Shown here one piece after another: positions 43,228-53,520 of a DNA stretch of 64,000 nucleotides. This DNA comes from Gonocerus acuteangulatus. Taxonomy: Eukaryota > Arthropoda > Insecta > Hemiptera > Coreidae. Made by a program: the position numbers and the translations under genes. How positions within the stretch are numbered: the stretch's first letter is position 1; every line of letters starts with the position of its first letter. The DNA lies in the NCBI GenBank assembly GCA_946811695.1, contig OX328126.1, forward strand, positions 4,801,962 to 4,865,961. The letters are read 5' to 3'. The notes under the pieces were generated by a model. The model ran no database searches. It saw nothing but the letters and a program-made list of their open reading frames with translations, and was not told the DNA's origin.

Positions 43228-43952
43228 GCTCATTCCATATCAAGTGATCCAAAGAAAAGGAAAAAAATTCCCTCACATTTTTTCATTTTTCTTTAATTTG
43301 GCTCATCAATAGTACCCCATACGACAATTAAAAATCCAAATTTTTAGAAATTTATCTTTATTAGTTTTCGAGTTCTAAAACTTTTAAAAAAGCATACTTT
43401 TGGACGGACACTTGATCATAAAATCGACCATAACTCCCAAACAAATGGAGCTAGAAAGGTGTGGTAAAAAGCATTCGTTAGTGTATTAAATGCTCATTAA
43501 TATGATATATATCATGACTTATTTATGAAAATTAAAATTTTAAGGTAATTAAATAAAATATGAAAAAAAATTTCAAATTTTTTGAAAATTTTTAAACATA
43601 CGTTTTAAAAGAAATTTAAATTTTAAAGTTTTAAAAATTACCTTAAAATTTTTATAAATCAGTCATGATATGTATCATATTAATCAGAATTTAATACACT
43701 AACGGATGCTTTTTACCGCACCTTTCTAGCTTCATTTGTTTGGGAGTTATGGTCGATATTATGATCAAGTGTCTTTCCAAAAATGTGCTTTTTAAAATAA
43801 CTTAATGTTTTATAACTCGAAAACTAATAAAGATAAATTTCTAAAAGTTTGGATTTTTAATTGTCGTATGGGGTACTATTGATGAGCCAAATTAAAAAAA
43901 AATCAAAAAGTATGAAGGGAGAAACTTTGGATCACTTGATATGGAATGACCC
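43228..43952. mobile_element. Full-length hairpin (MITE-like), about 725 bp
   Basis: Almost the whole element is one palindrome. TCATTCCATATCAAGTGATC at 43230 pairs with its inverse ending at 43949. Inner blocks (TTTGGCTCATCAATAGTACC, CCATACGACAATTAAAAATC, TTATCTTTATTAGTTTTCGA, CATAACTCCCAAACAAATG, GAAAGGTG.GGTAAAAAGCAT) pair with right-arm counterparts at 10 percent or so divergence. The arms are about 350 bp and the turn is near 43590 in AT-rich sequence. No coding content. Confidence 0.93.
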
Positions 43953-44034
43953 ACTCAATAAGTTTGGGGCTGTAAGACTCCGCCAGGGGAAAGAGTGTGA
44001 CTGGAAACATCTTGGGTGTGCTATGGTCAATTGG

Positions 44035-44035
<1 letters not shown>

Positions 44036-44101
<66 letters not shown>

Positions 44102-44116
44102 GGTGTGTGTGTGTGT
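44036..44116. repeat. (TA)n followed by (TG)n microsatellite
   Basis: TA tract to 44098, then GTGGGTGTGTGTGTGTG. Confidence 0.97.
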
Positions 44117-44860
44117 AAAGATCTATTTATTTAATTTATATTTTACTATTTTAATGTTCATTAGTTTTTAAAAACAAGAATAATAGATTTTAGAACAGCT
44201 GGTATTTAGATATAAGTGTTCTGTTTTTTTCCAAATGCACGAGACTTGTGAAAATTAATTATTAAAAGTTATTTTAATGTAAATAATATAATTAGGGGGT
44301 TGAAACTGTAAATAATAACATCAAATGTTGTTTCTTATTTTACAGGTTGTATTGCATTGTTTTCATTACATTAGTTTTCATACATGGTATGTAATTAATA
44401 TTAGTCTAATACAAATATTTTTTTTTCACAGAGCAACACATTTGTTTACTTCGGCGTCAATTCCCAAGAGTAAAGAAGTTTAGCATTATGTATATATAAA
44501 TTTATATGTTTTTTGGATTTCGAAATTGAAATAAATAAATCATTATCACCCTAAAAAAAGTCCGTCACGCAGGAGCTGCATAACTAAGCACTTTCCTCAG
44601 AATTTTTGTAGTGTAGACTACATTACTGAATAATTTGCGGTAAATAACCTACATAAATAAAATAAAAACATGAATAGTTCTGCTCATTTGCATTTCTTAT
44701 GAGAACTGTTCAATTATTAATTTTGTAAATAGTTTGCTTCCAGAGTTATGTTAATATATGATACTGTACTACTTAATAAATACACAAAAACTTCATTTTC
44801 CGTCTTTCAATCTGACGCAGGAACAGGATACAGTCCCCTTAGTGGGTGATAGCGCTCCTC
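44117..44860. other. No recognised gene
   Basis: AT-rich. Positions about 44566-44600 (AAGTCCGTCACGCAGGAGCT, GCATAACTAAGC) resemble the left terminus of the (TA)n-core family at 23305 and 37629. No coding frame. Confidence 0.5.
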
Positions 44861-44924
44861 GTGGCGGCTTTGGGAACCTACGTCTGGCCGGCTAATTCTA
44901 ATGAAACACAGTTTAAAGTAAACA

Positions 44925-45360
44925 CTCCTTTCCAATAGACCGATTTACTTCATTTTTACAAAACTTCTTTCTCATGAGATATCCATGACGTATACCGCGT
45001 TTCGTTACAATACAGCAGAAATTACAACCGATATGAATATGTTAGTACTTTAGGTCCGGAGTAAACCTCCCCCTCCAAATAACCCGATTTAGTTTATTTT
45101 TACAACAAATTTTTCTCTGTTGATTACCACCACGAATACCCAGTTTCGTTGAAATGTAACAAAAATTACGATTGGTAATGTGGGTCCGCAGTAAACCCCC
45201 CCTTTTAATAAACCGATTTAGTTTATTTTTACAATGTATGTCTCTCTTTAGGTCAACATAACGAATACCGAGTTTCGTTGAAATATAACAAAAACTACGG
45301 CTGGCATGGTCAAATTAGTGTTTTGGGTCCGGGGTAAACCCCCCCCCCCCCCTTCCAGTG
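44925..45360. repeat. Diverged tandem repeat, about 125-bp units, about 3.5 copies
   Basis: Recurring blocks: ACCGATTTA(C/G)TT and ATTTTTACAA near 44938, 45083 and 45211; GAATACC.AGTTTCGTTGAAAT near 45134 and 45253 (ATACCGCGTTTCGTTACAAT at 44993); then GGGTCCGGAGTAAACCTCCC-like ends, the last with 14 C. It is old and heavily diverged, unlike the homogeneous arrays, and leads into the (TA)n-core repeat at 45380. Confidence 0.75.
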
Positions 45361-45467
45361 GACCGACTTTAGTGGTTAACGAACTCGTTCAATCGTTTGC
45401 TAATTGAACGCTATATACCACGTTTCGTGAAGAATAAACAAAAACTCTGGCCGCTATCGTGTTAACA

Positions 45468-45527
<60 letters not shown>

Positions 45528-45670
45528 TATAGATATATATAAATTTTAACGGGAGTCATTTTCGGTGTCTACTAGGTAGGATCGATGGAGATTTGAAGAA
45601 ATTTTTCAAAAATTCCGTCATGAGTGCAACCTCAATAGCTACTTTCCTTCGGATGCTAGTGCAAAAACTA
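45361..45670 (+). mobile_element. Dispersed repeat fragment with (TA)n core
   Basis: AGTGGTTAACGAACTCG and AACAGACATA lead into (TA)n (45472-45540), then AAATTTTAACGGGAGTCATT, TTCGGTGTCTACTAGGTAGG, CCGTCATGAGTGCAACCTCA and GCTACTTTCCTTCGGATG. It joins the left-hand motifs of the 23300 family to the right-hand motifs of the 37050 fragment, which shows these ends belong to one modular family. Confidence 0.7.
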
Positions 45671-46082
45671 CATTTCTTAAAGATACCCCATTCGATGAGA
45701 GCATATACTTTAAAGGGTTAATCTGAGCAGTTCTAAATTGGAACTAATGATACTCACCCTTACAGGTGAGTCCTTCACCTATGTGTCTCCGTAGCCACGT
45801 GCCCCGTGAATAGAACTCGGGAACTTTATATGCGGGCGTTGTGTGCCTCCGCTCTGTGAGCCCTTTATGCTAAGATTAATGGTCTTACTCGGGCAAACTA
45901 CTTGATAAAAACTACTTCTCTAGGTTTACAACTACTTTCTAAACTATACAACTATTTTTTACTTAATTATTTCATTATCAAATGACAGTCCAACGTCAAT
46001 ATTATTAAAAAGATAAGCAGATTTATGGACACTGGTATATTATCTATAACATTGTAAGAACTTTCTAGGCATTGGTTTTAAA
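45671..46082. other. No recognised gene
   Basis: Unique-looking sequence; no gene or repeat recognised. Confidence 0.5.
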
Positions 46083-46086
46083 CTTT

Positions 46087-47222
46087 AAAGCAGGCTACAC
46101 ACGGTCAGGCAGGCCTGTCAGTTAGGCCTGAACCTTCCGCCTGAAAGCCGGTCGTCTAAAGCAGGCTACACACGGTCAGGCAGGCCTGTCAGTTAGACCT
46201 GAACACTCTGCCTGAAAGCCGGTCGTCTAAAGCAGGCTACACACGGTCAGGCAGGCCTGTCAGTTAGACCTGAACACTCCGCCTGAAAGCCGGTCGTCTA
46301 AAGCAGGCTACACACGGTCAGGCAGGCCTCTCATTTAGACCTGAACCTTCCGCCTGAAAGCCGGTCGTCTAAAGCAGGCTACCCACGGTCAGGCACGCCT
46401 GTCAGTTAGACCTGAACACTCTGCCTGAAAGCCGGTCGTCTAAAGCAGGCTACCCACGGTCAGGCAGGCCTGTCAGTTAGACCTGAACACTCCGCCTGAA
46501 AGGCGGTCGTCTAAAGCAGGCTACCCACGGTCAGGCAGGCCTGTCAGTTAGACCTGAACACTCCGCCTGAAAGCCGGTCGTCTAAAGCAGGCTACACACG
46601 GTCAGGCAGGCCTGTCAGTTAGACCTGAACACTCTGCCTGAAAGCCGGTCGTCTAAAGCAGGCTACACACGGTCAGGCAGGCCTGTCAGTTAGACCTGAA
46701 CACTCCGCCTGAAAGCCGGTCGTCTAAAGCAGGCTACACACGGTCAGGCAGGCCTCTCATTTAGACCTGAACCTTCCGCCTGAAAGCCGGTCGTCTAAAG
46801 CAGGCTACCCACGGTCAGGCAGGCCTGTCAGTTAGACCTGAACACTCCGCCTGAAAGCCGGTCGTCTAAAGCAGGCTACACACGGTCAGGCAGGCCTCTC
46901 ATTTAGACCTGAACCTTCCGCCTGAAAGCCGGTCGTCTAAAGCAGGCTACCCACGGTCAGGCACGCCTGTCAGTTAGACCTGAACACTCTGCCTGAAAGC
47001 CGGTCGTCTAAAGCAGGCTACCCACGGTCAGGCAGGCCTGTCAGTTAGACCTGAACACTCCGCCTGAAAGGCGGTCGTCTAAAGCAGGCTACCCACGGTC
47101 AGGCAGGCCTGTCAGTTAGACCTGAACACTCCGCCTGAAAGCCGGTCGTCCAAAGCAGGCTACACACGGTCAGGCAGGCCTGTCAGTTAGGCCTGAACAC
47201 TCTGCCTGAAAGCCGGTTGCCT
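46087..47222. repeat. 71-bp tandem array, about 16 copies, with 568-bp higher-order repeat
   Basis: Unit AAAGCAGGCTACACACGGTC, AGGCAGGCCTGTCAGTTAGA, CCTGAACACTCCGCCTGAAA, GCCGGTCGTCT. The rare variant ACCCACGGTCAGGCACGCC occurs at 46381 and 46949, 568 bp (8 units) apart, with matching neighbours, so an eight-unit block was duplicated. Confidence 0.96.
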
Positions 47223-47580
47223 GAAGGTGTATATATTCTGGCCGCCTGAACGTGTATATATTCGGGTAGCCTGAACGTGTATATATTCTGGTAGCCTGAA
47301 CGAGTATATATTCTGGACGCCTGAACGAGTATATATTCTGGTAGCCTGAACGTGTATATATTCTGGTAGTCTGAACGAGTATATATTCTGGTAGCCTTAA
47401 CGTGTATATATTCTGGCCGCCTGAACGTGTATATATTCTGGACGCCTGAACGTGTATATATTCTGGACGCCTGAACGTGTATATATTCTGGCCGCCTGAA
47501 CGTGTATATATTCTGGCCGCCTGAACGTGTATATATTCTAACCGCCTGAACGTGTATATATTCTGGCCGCCTGAACAGTC
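47216..47580. repeat. 25-bp tandem array, about 14 copies
   Basis: Unit GCCTGAACGTGTATATATTC plus TGGCC, with variants TGGTA/TGGAC and CGTG/CGAG. The minus-strand 142-codon frame repeats every 25 residues (three units) and is an artefact. Confidence 0.96.
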
Positions 47581-47694
47581 TTATCTGACAGACCGGCAGG
47601 AATATATACACGTTCAGGTGACCGGCTTTCAGGCGGACTGTTCAGGTCTAACTGACAGGCCTGCCTGACCGTGTGTAGCCTGCTTAAGATTCCG

Positions 47695-48135
47695 TATTTC
47701 TCATACGATAACGTTTAAGACGTTTAGACCTATAGGTTACCAGTAACAGGAGTTAAACCTGTTCAGGTTAAAATTCGTTGTCAATAATAAATGTACGTTA
47801 AATTTTATGTTTCCAAGATGTCATTTGGAAACACCCATTATATTTGCGAGCATTACCAAGAAGTGTTCTGACTGGGGATGCCGATGGGTGAGGAGGCTGT
47901 GCAAGGGTTCGGGATATTATTACCTCGGATGGACCATCACCAGGTATAGCGCAAACTCTATGAGGGACAAAATCACAGTTTATTTCTAGTAATTCAAGGC
48001 CTGTCATAATTGTTGAAATAGAGCCGCAAGTAAAAATAATACTTTGAAATAAATACAGTACGGCAACAGCTGACCTGATATCGTCCTGCTGCCTAACTGA
48101 AAATTCAAACCCTTTTAAAAATACTTAAAAATTTG
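47695..48135. other. No recognised gene
   Basis: Short frames on both strands at 47798-48007 shadow each other; no motif. Confidence 0.5.
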
Positions 48136-48256
48136 AATACCAAAAAATCCTTTCCTAACGAGTGTTTGCATTCTAAAGGGAGCGTACATTTCAAAATTAT
48201 CTGCCAAGTGGTTCGGGCTGGGCGATGATAAGTCACTGAGTGAGTAAGTGAGTGGT
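48136..48256 (+). mobile_element. Retroelement-like 3' end containing a single 42-bp-array unit
   Basis: ATCCTTTCCTAACGAGTGTT and TCTAAAGGGAGCG (48145-48186) match the unit of the 42-bp array at 1-254. Downstream are TTCAAAATTATCTGCCAAGT, GGTTCGGGCTGGGCGATGAT, AAGTCACTGAGTGAGTAAGT and GAGTG; short GTGA-like tails of this style close many arthropod retroelements. The element type is inferred. Confidence 0.5.
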
Positions 48257-48393
48257 ATTTGATAAATATATAGTAGATTAGAAGTATTGTAAAATATTGA
48301 ACAAATATTTGTTCTTAAATATTAGGATATTGGGGAAAATATTGGTATAAAATTGTATATTTTGGATTATGGTTGTTATATAATACTCATACG

Positions 48394-48606
48394 TCATTTC
48401 TGTGCTCGGTCACGATTCTTTGGAGCTGCTTTCGGAGGCAGTGAACCCAGAATCATATTTTCATTAATAGTCTGAATGGCCGAGCTTATTTCTTCTTCTT
48501 TCTCTTTTATTCTTCTTTTTTCCTTTTCTTCTTCTTTCTTCTCAGAAGGTTTTTCACTCTTTAGAAGTTCCCTGATCCGATAGATTACTACTGCTTCCGC
48601 CTCTTT
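48394..48606 (-). other. Open frame, possible terminal exon or decayed coding piece (minus strand)
   Basis: Minus-strand frame of about 70 codons with no start codon near its beginning, ending in TGA at 48394-48396. It reads KEAEAVVIYRIRELLKSE, then a Lys/Glu-rich stretch, then AIQTINENMILGSLPPKAA and PKNRDRAQK. The ends look like ordinary protein and not repeat, and the middle would be a charged helix. An in-frame stop (48607-48609) lies just upstream, beyond which the frame resumes (CIGKELYLF). It could be the last exon of a gene, a processed or decayed gene piece, or chance. Against it: the Lys/Glu stretch is a CTT-rich microsatellite, and on the plus strand the same bases look like a polypyrimidine tract ending in CAG. 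Function unknown. Confidence 0.3.
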
Positions 48607-48764
48607 TTATACCTCGAATAAGTATAATTCCTTTCCAATACATCGGGGGAAATGAAATATTTTCACGATACAAATTCTTCATCTAAAGCCTGAAGAATTT
48701 GTTATCAACGGATTCGAAATTTCATGAAGTATTCTAAAATTTTTAGTTTAAGTTACATAAAAAT
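48607..48764. other. Spacer
   Basis: AT-rich, nothing recognised apart from the possible upstream continuation of the minus-strand frame. Confidence 0.4.
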
Positions 48765-49040
48765 GAGATGATTATATCGTCGATACAAATGCAAACTAAC
48801 GAATGTGAAAATCACCACTTTCAAGAGTGAAAATACTTTTATTTATTACTCTGCTTTTGGACAGTCAAATAGTCGGCAGATTCTACCTTTAGATAGTAGT
48901 AACATCCTCCTTTCACTGTGTAAACTTAGATTCCAGAGTTTGCCATCCATCAGGCCAACAGCAATCAGTAAAGATTTAAAATGAAAAATGCAGTTTTTCA
49001 CATTCGATACTTTGCATTTGTAGCGACGATATAATGATGT
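48765..49040. mobile_element. Small MITE sharing subterminal sequence with the Tc1-like element
   Basis: ATGATTATATCGTCGATACA, AATGCAAACTAACGAATGTG at 48769-48813 is the inverse, with few changes, of 48993-49036. The same sequence occurs once at 49403-49442, inside the left end of the Tc1-like element. So this is a related non-autonomous copy or a fragment pair. About 0.27 kb, non-coding. Confidence 0.75.
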
Positions 49041-49159
49041 AAATTCATCAATGAGTTCGAGTTATTCTAATTATCAAGAACACCAACAAATAAATTTGAG
49101 ACATTATTCACAATTTGCTGTCGATTCAAAAGCTGATTGGCTCATTGTAGCCAATTTTT

Positions 49160-49320
49160 CTAAAAAAATACTTCTGAACTTTTGACCAAATTTTGAAATT
49201 TGACTATGTTGACCTTGCCTAGAAGATTTTCCTGATCAAGATCTAACTGAGTGCCAAGATTGGTCAAAATCGGCCAAACGGTGAATATTTGTACAAGGAA
49301 CAAACAGACAGACACGGGAT

Positions 49321-49379
<59 letters not shown>
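49160..49379 (+). repeat. Dispersed (TA)n-core family fragment
   Basis: TTGACTATGTTGACCTTGCC, TGAGTGCCAAGATTGGTCAA, AATCGGCCAAACGGTGAAT, ACAAGGAACAAACAGACAGA and (TA)n (49325-49379): same design as 11547-11791. The Tc1-like element is inserted at the end of this (TA)n. Confidence 0.75.
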
Positions 49380-49382
<3 letters not shown>

Positions 49383-49589
49383 TGACTCACAAAACCGTTG
49401 CAATGATATCGTCGATACAAATGCAAAGTAACGAATGTGAAAAAATGCATCTTTCATTGACAATCTTTACTAATTTCTGCTGGACTTATTTACGGCAAAT
49501 ACTTCAATCTGACTTGAATCTGGAATAGAGCAACTACGACTGCAATTTTGTGGTAATCATGAAAATCAACTGCAGACCGGAGAAGAGTT

Positions 49590-50170
49590 GTGAGGTCAGA
49601 CAATAAAAAAATGAACCGTTTTGGGACTGATAGACAATTCGGGCTTTGGAAAAAAAATCTGCGTCTCCCATTACTATCGGAAATTCCAGTCTACTCAGAA
49701 ATTTGCTGGTGGCAGTCAAATGGTTTGGGGTGCATAAAGGACCAAAATGTTGAACGGATTGCCAAAATAGGAGGGAAAATGAACCCTGAGGAATATATCA
49801 GCATTTTCCAGTCATCTCGACTGCCATGTTTAAAATTCCAATATGACGGTATTATATTTCAAAAGGATAATGGTCCAAAGCACATTGTAAAAATAAGTTG
49901 AATGGTTTGAAAATCAGTAAATTACCTTGTTTGATTGGCCCATCGGTCTCCTAATATACATATTATTCAGCACTTTTCGTTCCATAAAAAACAAATTTCG
50001 GCTAAGTGCGAAAATGCATCATAATCGATTGAAGAATTATGTAAGCGAAACTAATTGGAATAGAAGAATATCCCGTCATTATTTTCAAACAATCTAGTGA
50101 AAAGTATTCCAAATAGAATTTAGATCATAATTAAAGCCAAAGGAAGCCATAGAAAGTACTAAATTATAAG
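49590..50170 (+). pseudogene. Tc1-type transposase, C-terminal two thirds, decayed
   Basis: Blocks in order: MNRFGTDRQFGLWKK (the region around the first catalytic Asp, where families usually read SDE-x-FNRFGSDG), WWQSNGLGCI (usual GGGSVMVWGC, frameshifted or mutated), RIAKIGGKMNPEEYISI, GIIFQKDNGPKH (second Asp, usual QQDNDPKHT), then after the stop near 49901 LFDWPI (usual DWPSQSPDLNPIEHLW, with the last acidic residue lost). The end is NLVKSIPNRI, a stop, then IIIKAKGSHRKY and TAA, the normal Tc1 C-terminus. The N-terminal paired-type DNA-binding region is absent. Several stops and lost residues make it inactive. The final codons are the start of the 97-bp array unit. Confidence 0.88.
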
Positions 50171-53100
50171 GTTTTTAATAGTTTTAATTCAGTTACAAAA
50201 GTATTCCAAATAGAATTTAGATCATAATTAAAGCCAAAGGAAGCCATAGAAAGTACTAAATTATAAGGTTTTTAATAGTTTTAATTCAGTTACAAAAGTA
50301 TTCCAAATAGAATTTAGATCATAATTAAAGCCAAAGGAAGCCATAGAAAGTACTAAATTATAAGGTTTTTTAGTAGTTTTAATTCAGTTACAAAAGTATT
50401 CCAAATAGAATTTAGATCATAATTAAAGCCAAAGGAAGCCATAGAAAGTACTAAATTATAAGGTTTTTAATAGTTTTAATTCAGTTACAAAAGTATTCCA
50501 AATAGAATTTAGATCATAGTTAAAGCCAAAGGAAGCCATAGAAAGTACTAAATTATAAGGTTTTTAATAGTTTTAATTCAGTTACAAAAGTATTCCAAAT
50601 AGAATTTAGATCATAATTAAAGCCAAAGGAAGCCATAGAAAGTACTAAATTATAAGGTTTTTTAGTAGTTTTAATTCAGTTACAAAAGTATTCCAAATAG
50701 AATTTAGATCATAATTAAAGCCAAAGGAAGCCATAGAAAGTACTAAATTATAAGGTTTTTAATAGTTTTAATTCAGTTACAAAAGTATTCCAAATAGAAT
50801 TTAGATCATAATTAAAGCCAAAGGAAGCCATAGAAAGTACTAAATTATAAGGTTTTTTAGTAGTTTTAATTCAGTTACAAAAGTATTCCAAATAGAATTT
50901 AGATCATAATTAAAGCCAAAGGAAGCCATAGAAAGTACTAAATTATAAGGTTTTTAATAGTTTTAATTCAGTTACAAAAGTATTCCAAATAGAATTTAGA
51001 TCATAATTAAAGCCAAAGGAAGCCATAGAAAGTACTAAATTATAAGGTTTTTTAGTAGTTTTAATTCAGTTACAAAAGTATTCCAAATAGAATTTAGATC
51101 ATAATTAAAGCCAAAGGAAGCCATAGAAAGTACTAAATTATAAGGTTTTTAATAGTTTTAATTCAGTTACAAAAGTATTCCAAATAGAATTTAGATCATA
51201 ATTAAAGCCAAAGGAAGCCATAGAAAGTACTAAATTATAAGGTTTTTTAGTAGTTTTAATTCAGTTACAAAAGTATTCCAAATAGAATTTAGATCATAAT
51301 TAAAGCCAAAGGAAGCCATAGAAAGTACTAAATTATAAGGTTTTTAATAGTTTTAATTCAGTTACAAAAGTATTCCAAATAGAATTTAGATCATAATTAA
51401 AGCCAAAGGAAGCCATAGAAAGTACTAAATTATAAGGTTTTTAATAGTTTTAATTCAGTTACAAAAGTATTCCAAATAGAATTTAGATCATAATTAAAGC
51501 CAAAGGAAGCCATAGAAAGTACTAAATTATAAGGTTTTTAATAGTTTTAATTCAGTTACAAAAGTATTCCAAATAGAATTTAGATCATAATTAAAGCCAA
51601 AGGAAGCCATAGAAAGTACTAAATTATAAGGTTTTTTAGTAGTTTTAATTCAGTTACAAAAGTATTCCAAATAGAATTTAGATCATAATTAAAGCCAAAG
51701 GAAGCCATAGAAAGTACTAAATTATAAGGTTTTTAATAGTTTTAATTCAGTTACAAAAGTATTCCAAATAGAATTTAGATCATAATTAAAGCCAAAGGAA
51801 GCCATAGAAAGTACTAAATTATAAGGTTTTTTAGTAGTTTTAATTCAGTTACAAAATTATTCCAAATAGAATTTAGATCATAATTAAAGCCAAAGGAAGC
51901 CATAGAAAGTACTAAATTATAAGGTTTTTAATAGTTTTAATTCAGTTACAAAAGTATTCCAAATAGAATTTAGATCATAATTAAAGCCAAAGGAAGCCAT
52001 AGAAAGTACTAAATTATAAGGTTTTTTAGTAGTTTTAATTCAGTTACAAAAGTATTCCAAATAGAATTTAGATCATAATTAAAGCCAAAGGAAGACATAG
52101 AAATTACTAAATTATAAGGTTTTTAATAGTTTTAATTCAGTTACAAAAGTATTCCAAATAGAATTTAGATCATAATTAAAGCCAAAGGAAGCCATAGAAA
52201 GTACTAAATTATAAGGTTTTTAATAGTTTTAATTCAGTTACAAAAGTATTCCAAATAGAATTTAGATCATAATTAAAGCCAAAGGAAGCCATAGAAAGTA
52301 CTAAATTATAAGGTTTTTTAGTAGTTTTAATTCAGTTACAAAAGTATTCCAAATAGAATTTAGATCATAATTAAAGCCAAAGGAAGCCATAGAAAGTACT
52401 AAATTATAAGGTTTTTAATAGTTTTAATTCAGTTACAAAAGTATTCCAAATAGAATTTAGATCATAATTAAAGCCAAAGGAAGCCATAGAAAGTACTAAA
52501 TTATAAGGTTTTTTAGTAGTTTTAATTCAGTTACAAAAGTATTCCAAATAGAATTTAGATCATAATTAAAGCCAAAGGAAGCCATAGAAAGTACTAAATT
52601 ATAAGGTTTTTAATAGTTTTAATTCAGTTACAAAAGTATTCCAAATAGAATTTAGATCATAATTAAAGCCAAAGGAAGCCATAGAAAGTACTAAATTATA
52701 AGGTTTTTTAGTAGTTTTAATTCAGTTACAAAAGTATTCCAAATAGAATTTAGATCATAATTAAAGCCAAAGGAAGCCATAGAAAGTACTAAATTATAAG
52801 GTTTTTAATAGTTTTAATTCAGTTACAAAAGTATTCCAAATAGAATTTAGATCATAATTAAAGCCAAAGGAAGCCATAGAAAGTACTAAATTATAAGGTT
52901 TTTAATAGTTTTAATTCAGTTACAAAAGTATTCCAAATAGAATTTAGATCATAATTAAAGCCAAAGGAAGCCATAGAAAGTACTAAATTATAAGGTTTTT
53001 AATAGTTTTAATTCAGTTACAAAAGTATTCCAAATAGAATTTAGATCATAATTAAAGCCAAAGGAAGCCATAGAAAGTACTAAATTATAAGGTTTTTAAT

Positions 53101-53330
53101 AGTTTTAATTCAGTTACAAAAGTATTCCAAATATAATTTAGATCATAATTAAAGCCAAAGGAAGACATAGAAATTACTAAATTATAAAGTTTTTAATAGT
53201 TTTAATTCAGTTACAAAAGTATTCCAAATAGAATTCAGATCATAATTAAAGCCAAAGGAAGCCATAGAAAGTACTAAATTATAAGGTTTTTTAATAGTTT
53301 TAATTCAGTTACAAAAGTGTTGCAATCAGT
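50100..53330 (+). repeat. 97/98-bp tandem array, about 33 copies, derived from transposase 3' end
   Basis: Unit AAGTATTCCAAATAGAATTT, AGATCATAATTAAAGCCAAA, GGAAGCCATAGAAAGTACTA and on. Its first 60 bp encode the transposase tail (SIPNRI-stop-IIIKAKGSHRKY-stop); the rest is 3' UTR. Two forms, A (GGTTTTTAATAG, 97 bp) and B (GGTTTTTTAGTAG, 98 bp), alternate over most of the array, giving a 195-bp dimer; the outer parts are runs of A. Copies are nearly identical apart from a few (AAGACATAG/AAATTAC type at 52090 and 53160). Confidence 0.97.
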
Positions 53331-53520
53331 TAAATTTTCAATGTTTTTCAGAATTTATTTTTATACTTCAATAAAATTATTATTATGTCAATTTCTGATT
53401 ATTAAGTATGTATTAAAATCATATATATTTGATTCATTACCCAACACACATTTCTAACAGCAAAGTATTCAAGTTTTGTAAGCAAGAGCTATTATTGCAA
53501 AAGTTTTGTGAGTCACTGTA

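Larger units (their letters stand above)
46083..47694. mobile_element. Asymmetric foldback element with tandem arrays in the left arm
   Basis: The left terminus CTTTAAAGCAGGCTACACAC is mirrored by the right end GTGTGTAGCCTGCTTAAG (to 47694). The right arm (47585-47694) holds one inverted 25-bp unit followed by one inverted 71-bp unit. The left arm holds about 16 copies of the 71-bp unit followed by about 14 copies of the 25-bp unit. The order of units from outside to inside is the same in both arms. This resembles Drosophila FB-type foldback elements, whose inverted repeats are internally tandem; the comparison is by structure only. Confidence 0.88.
49380..53518 (+). mobile_element. Tc1-like DNA transposon swollen by an internal satellite, 4.1 kb
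   Basis: The left end CAGTGACTCACAAAACCGTT (49380) and the inverse of the right end CAGTGACTCACAAAACTTTT (to 53518) form the terminal inverted repeats, each flanked by TA (49378-49379, 53519-53520), the Tc1/mariner target. Inside are a decayed transposase (49590-50170), a 3.2-kb array of its 3' end, and a trailer with an AATAAA signal (53370). Without the array and with the missing 5' coding part, the element would be near the usual 1.3-1.6 kb. It sits in a (TA)n tract. Confidence 0.9.
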
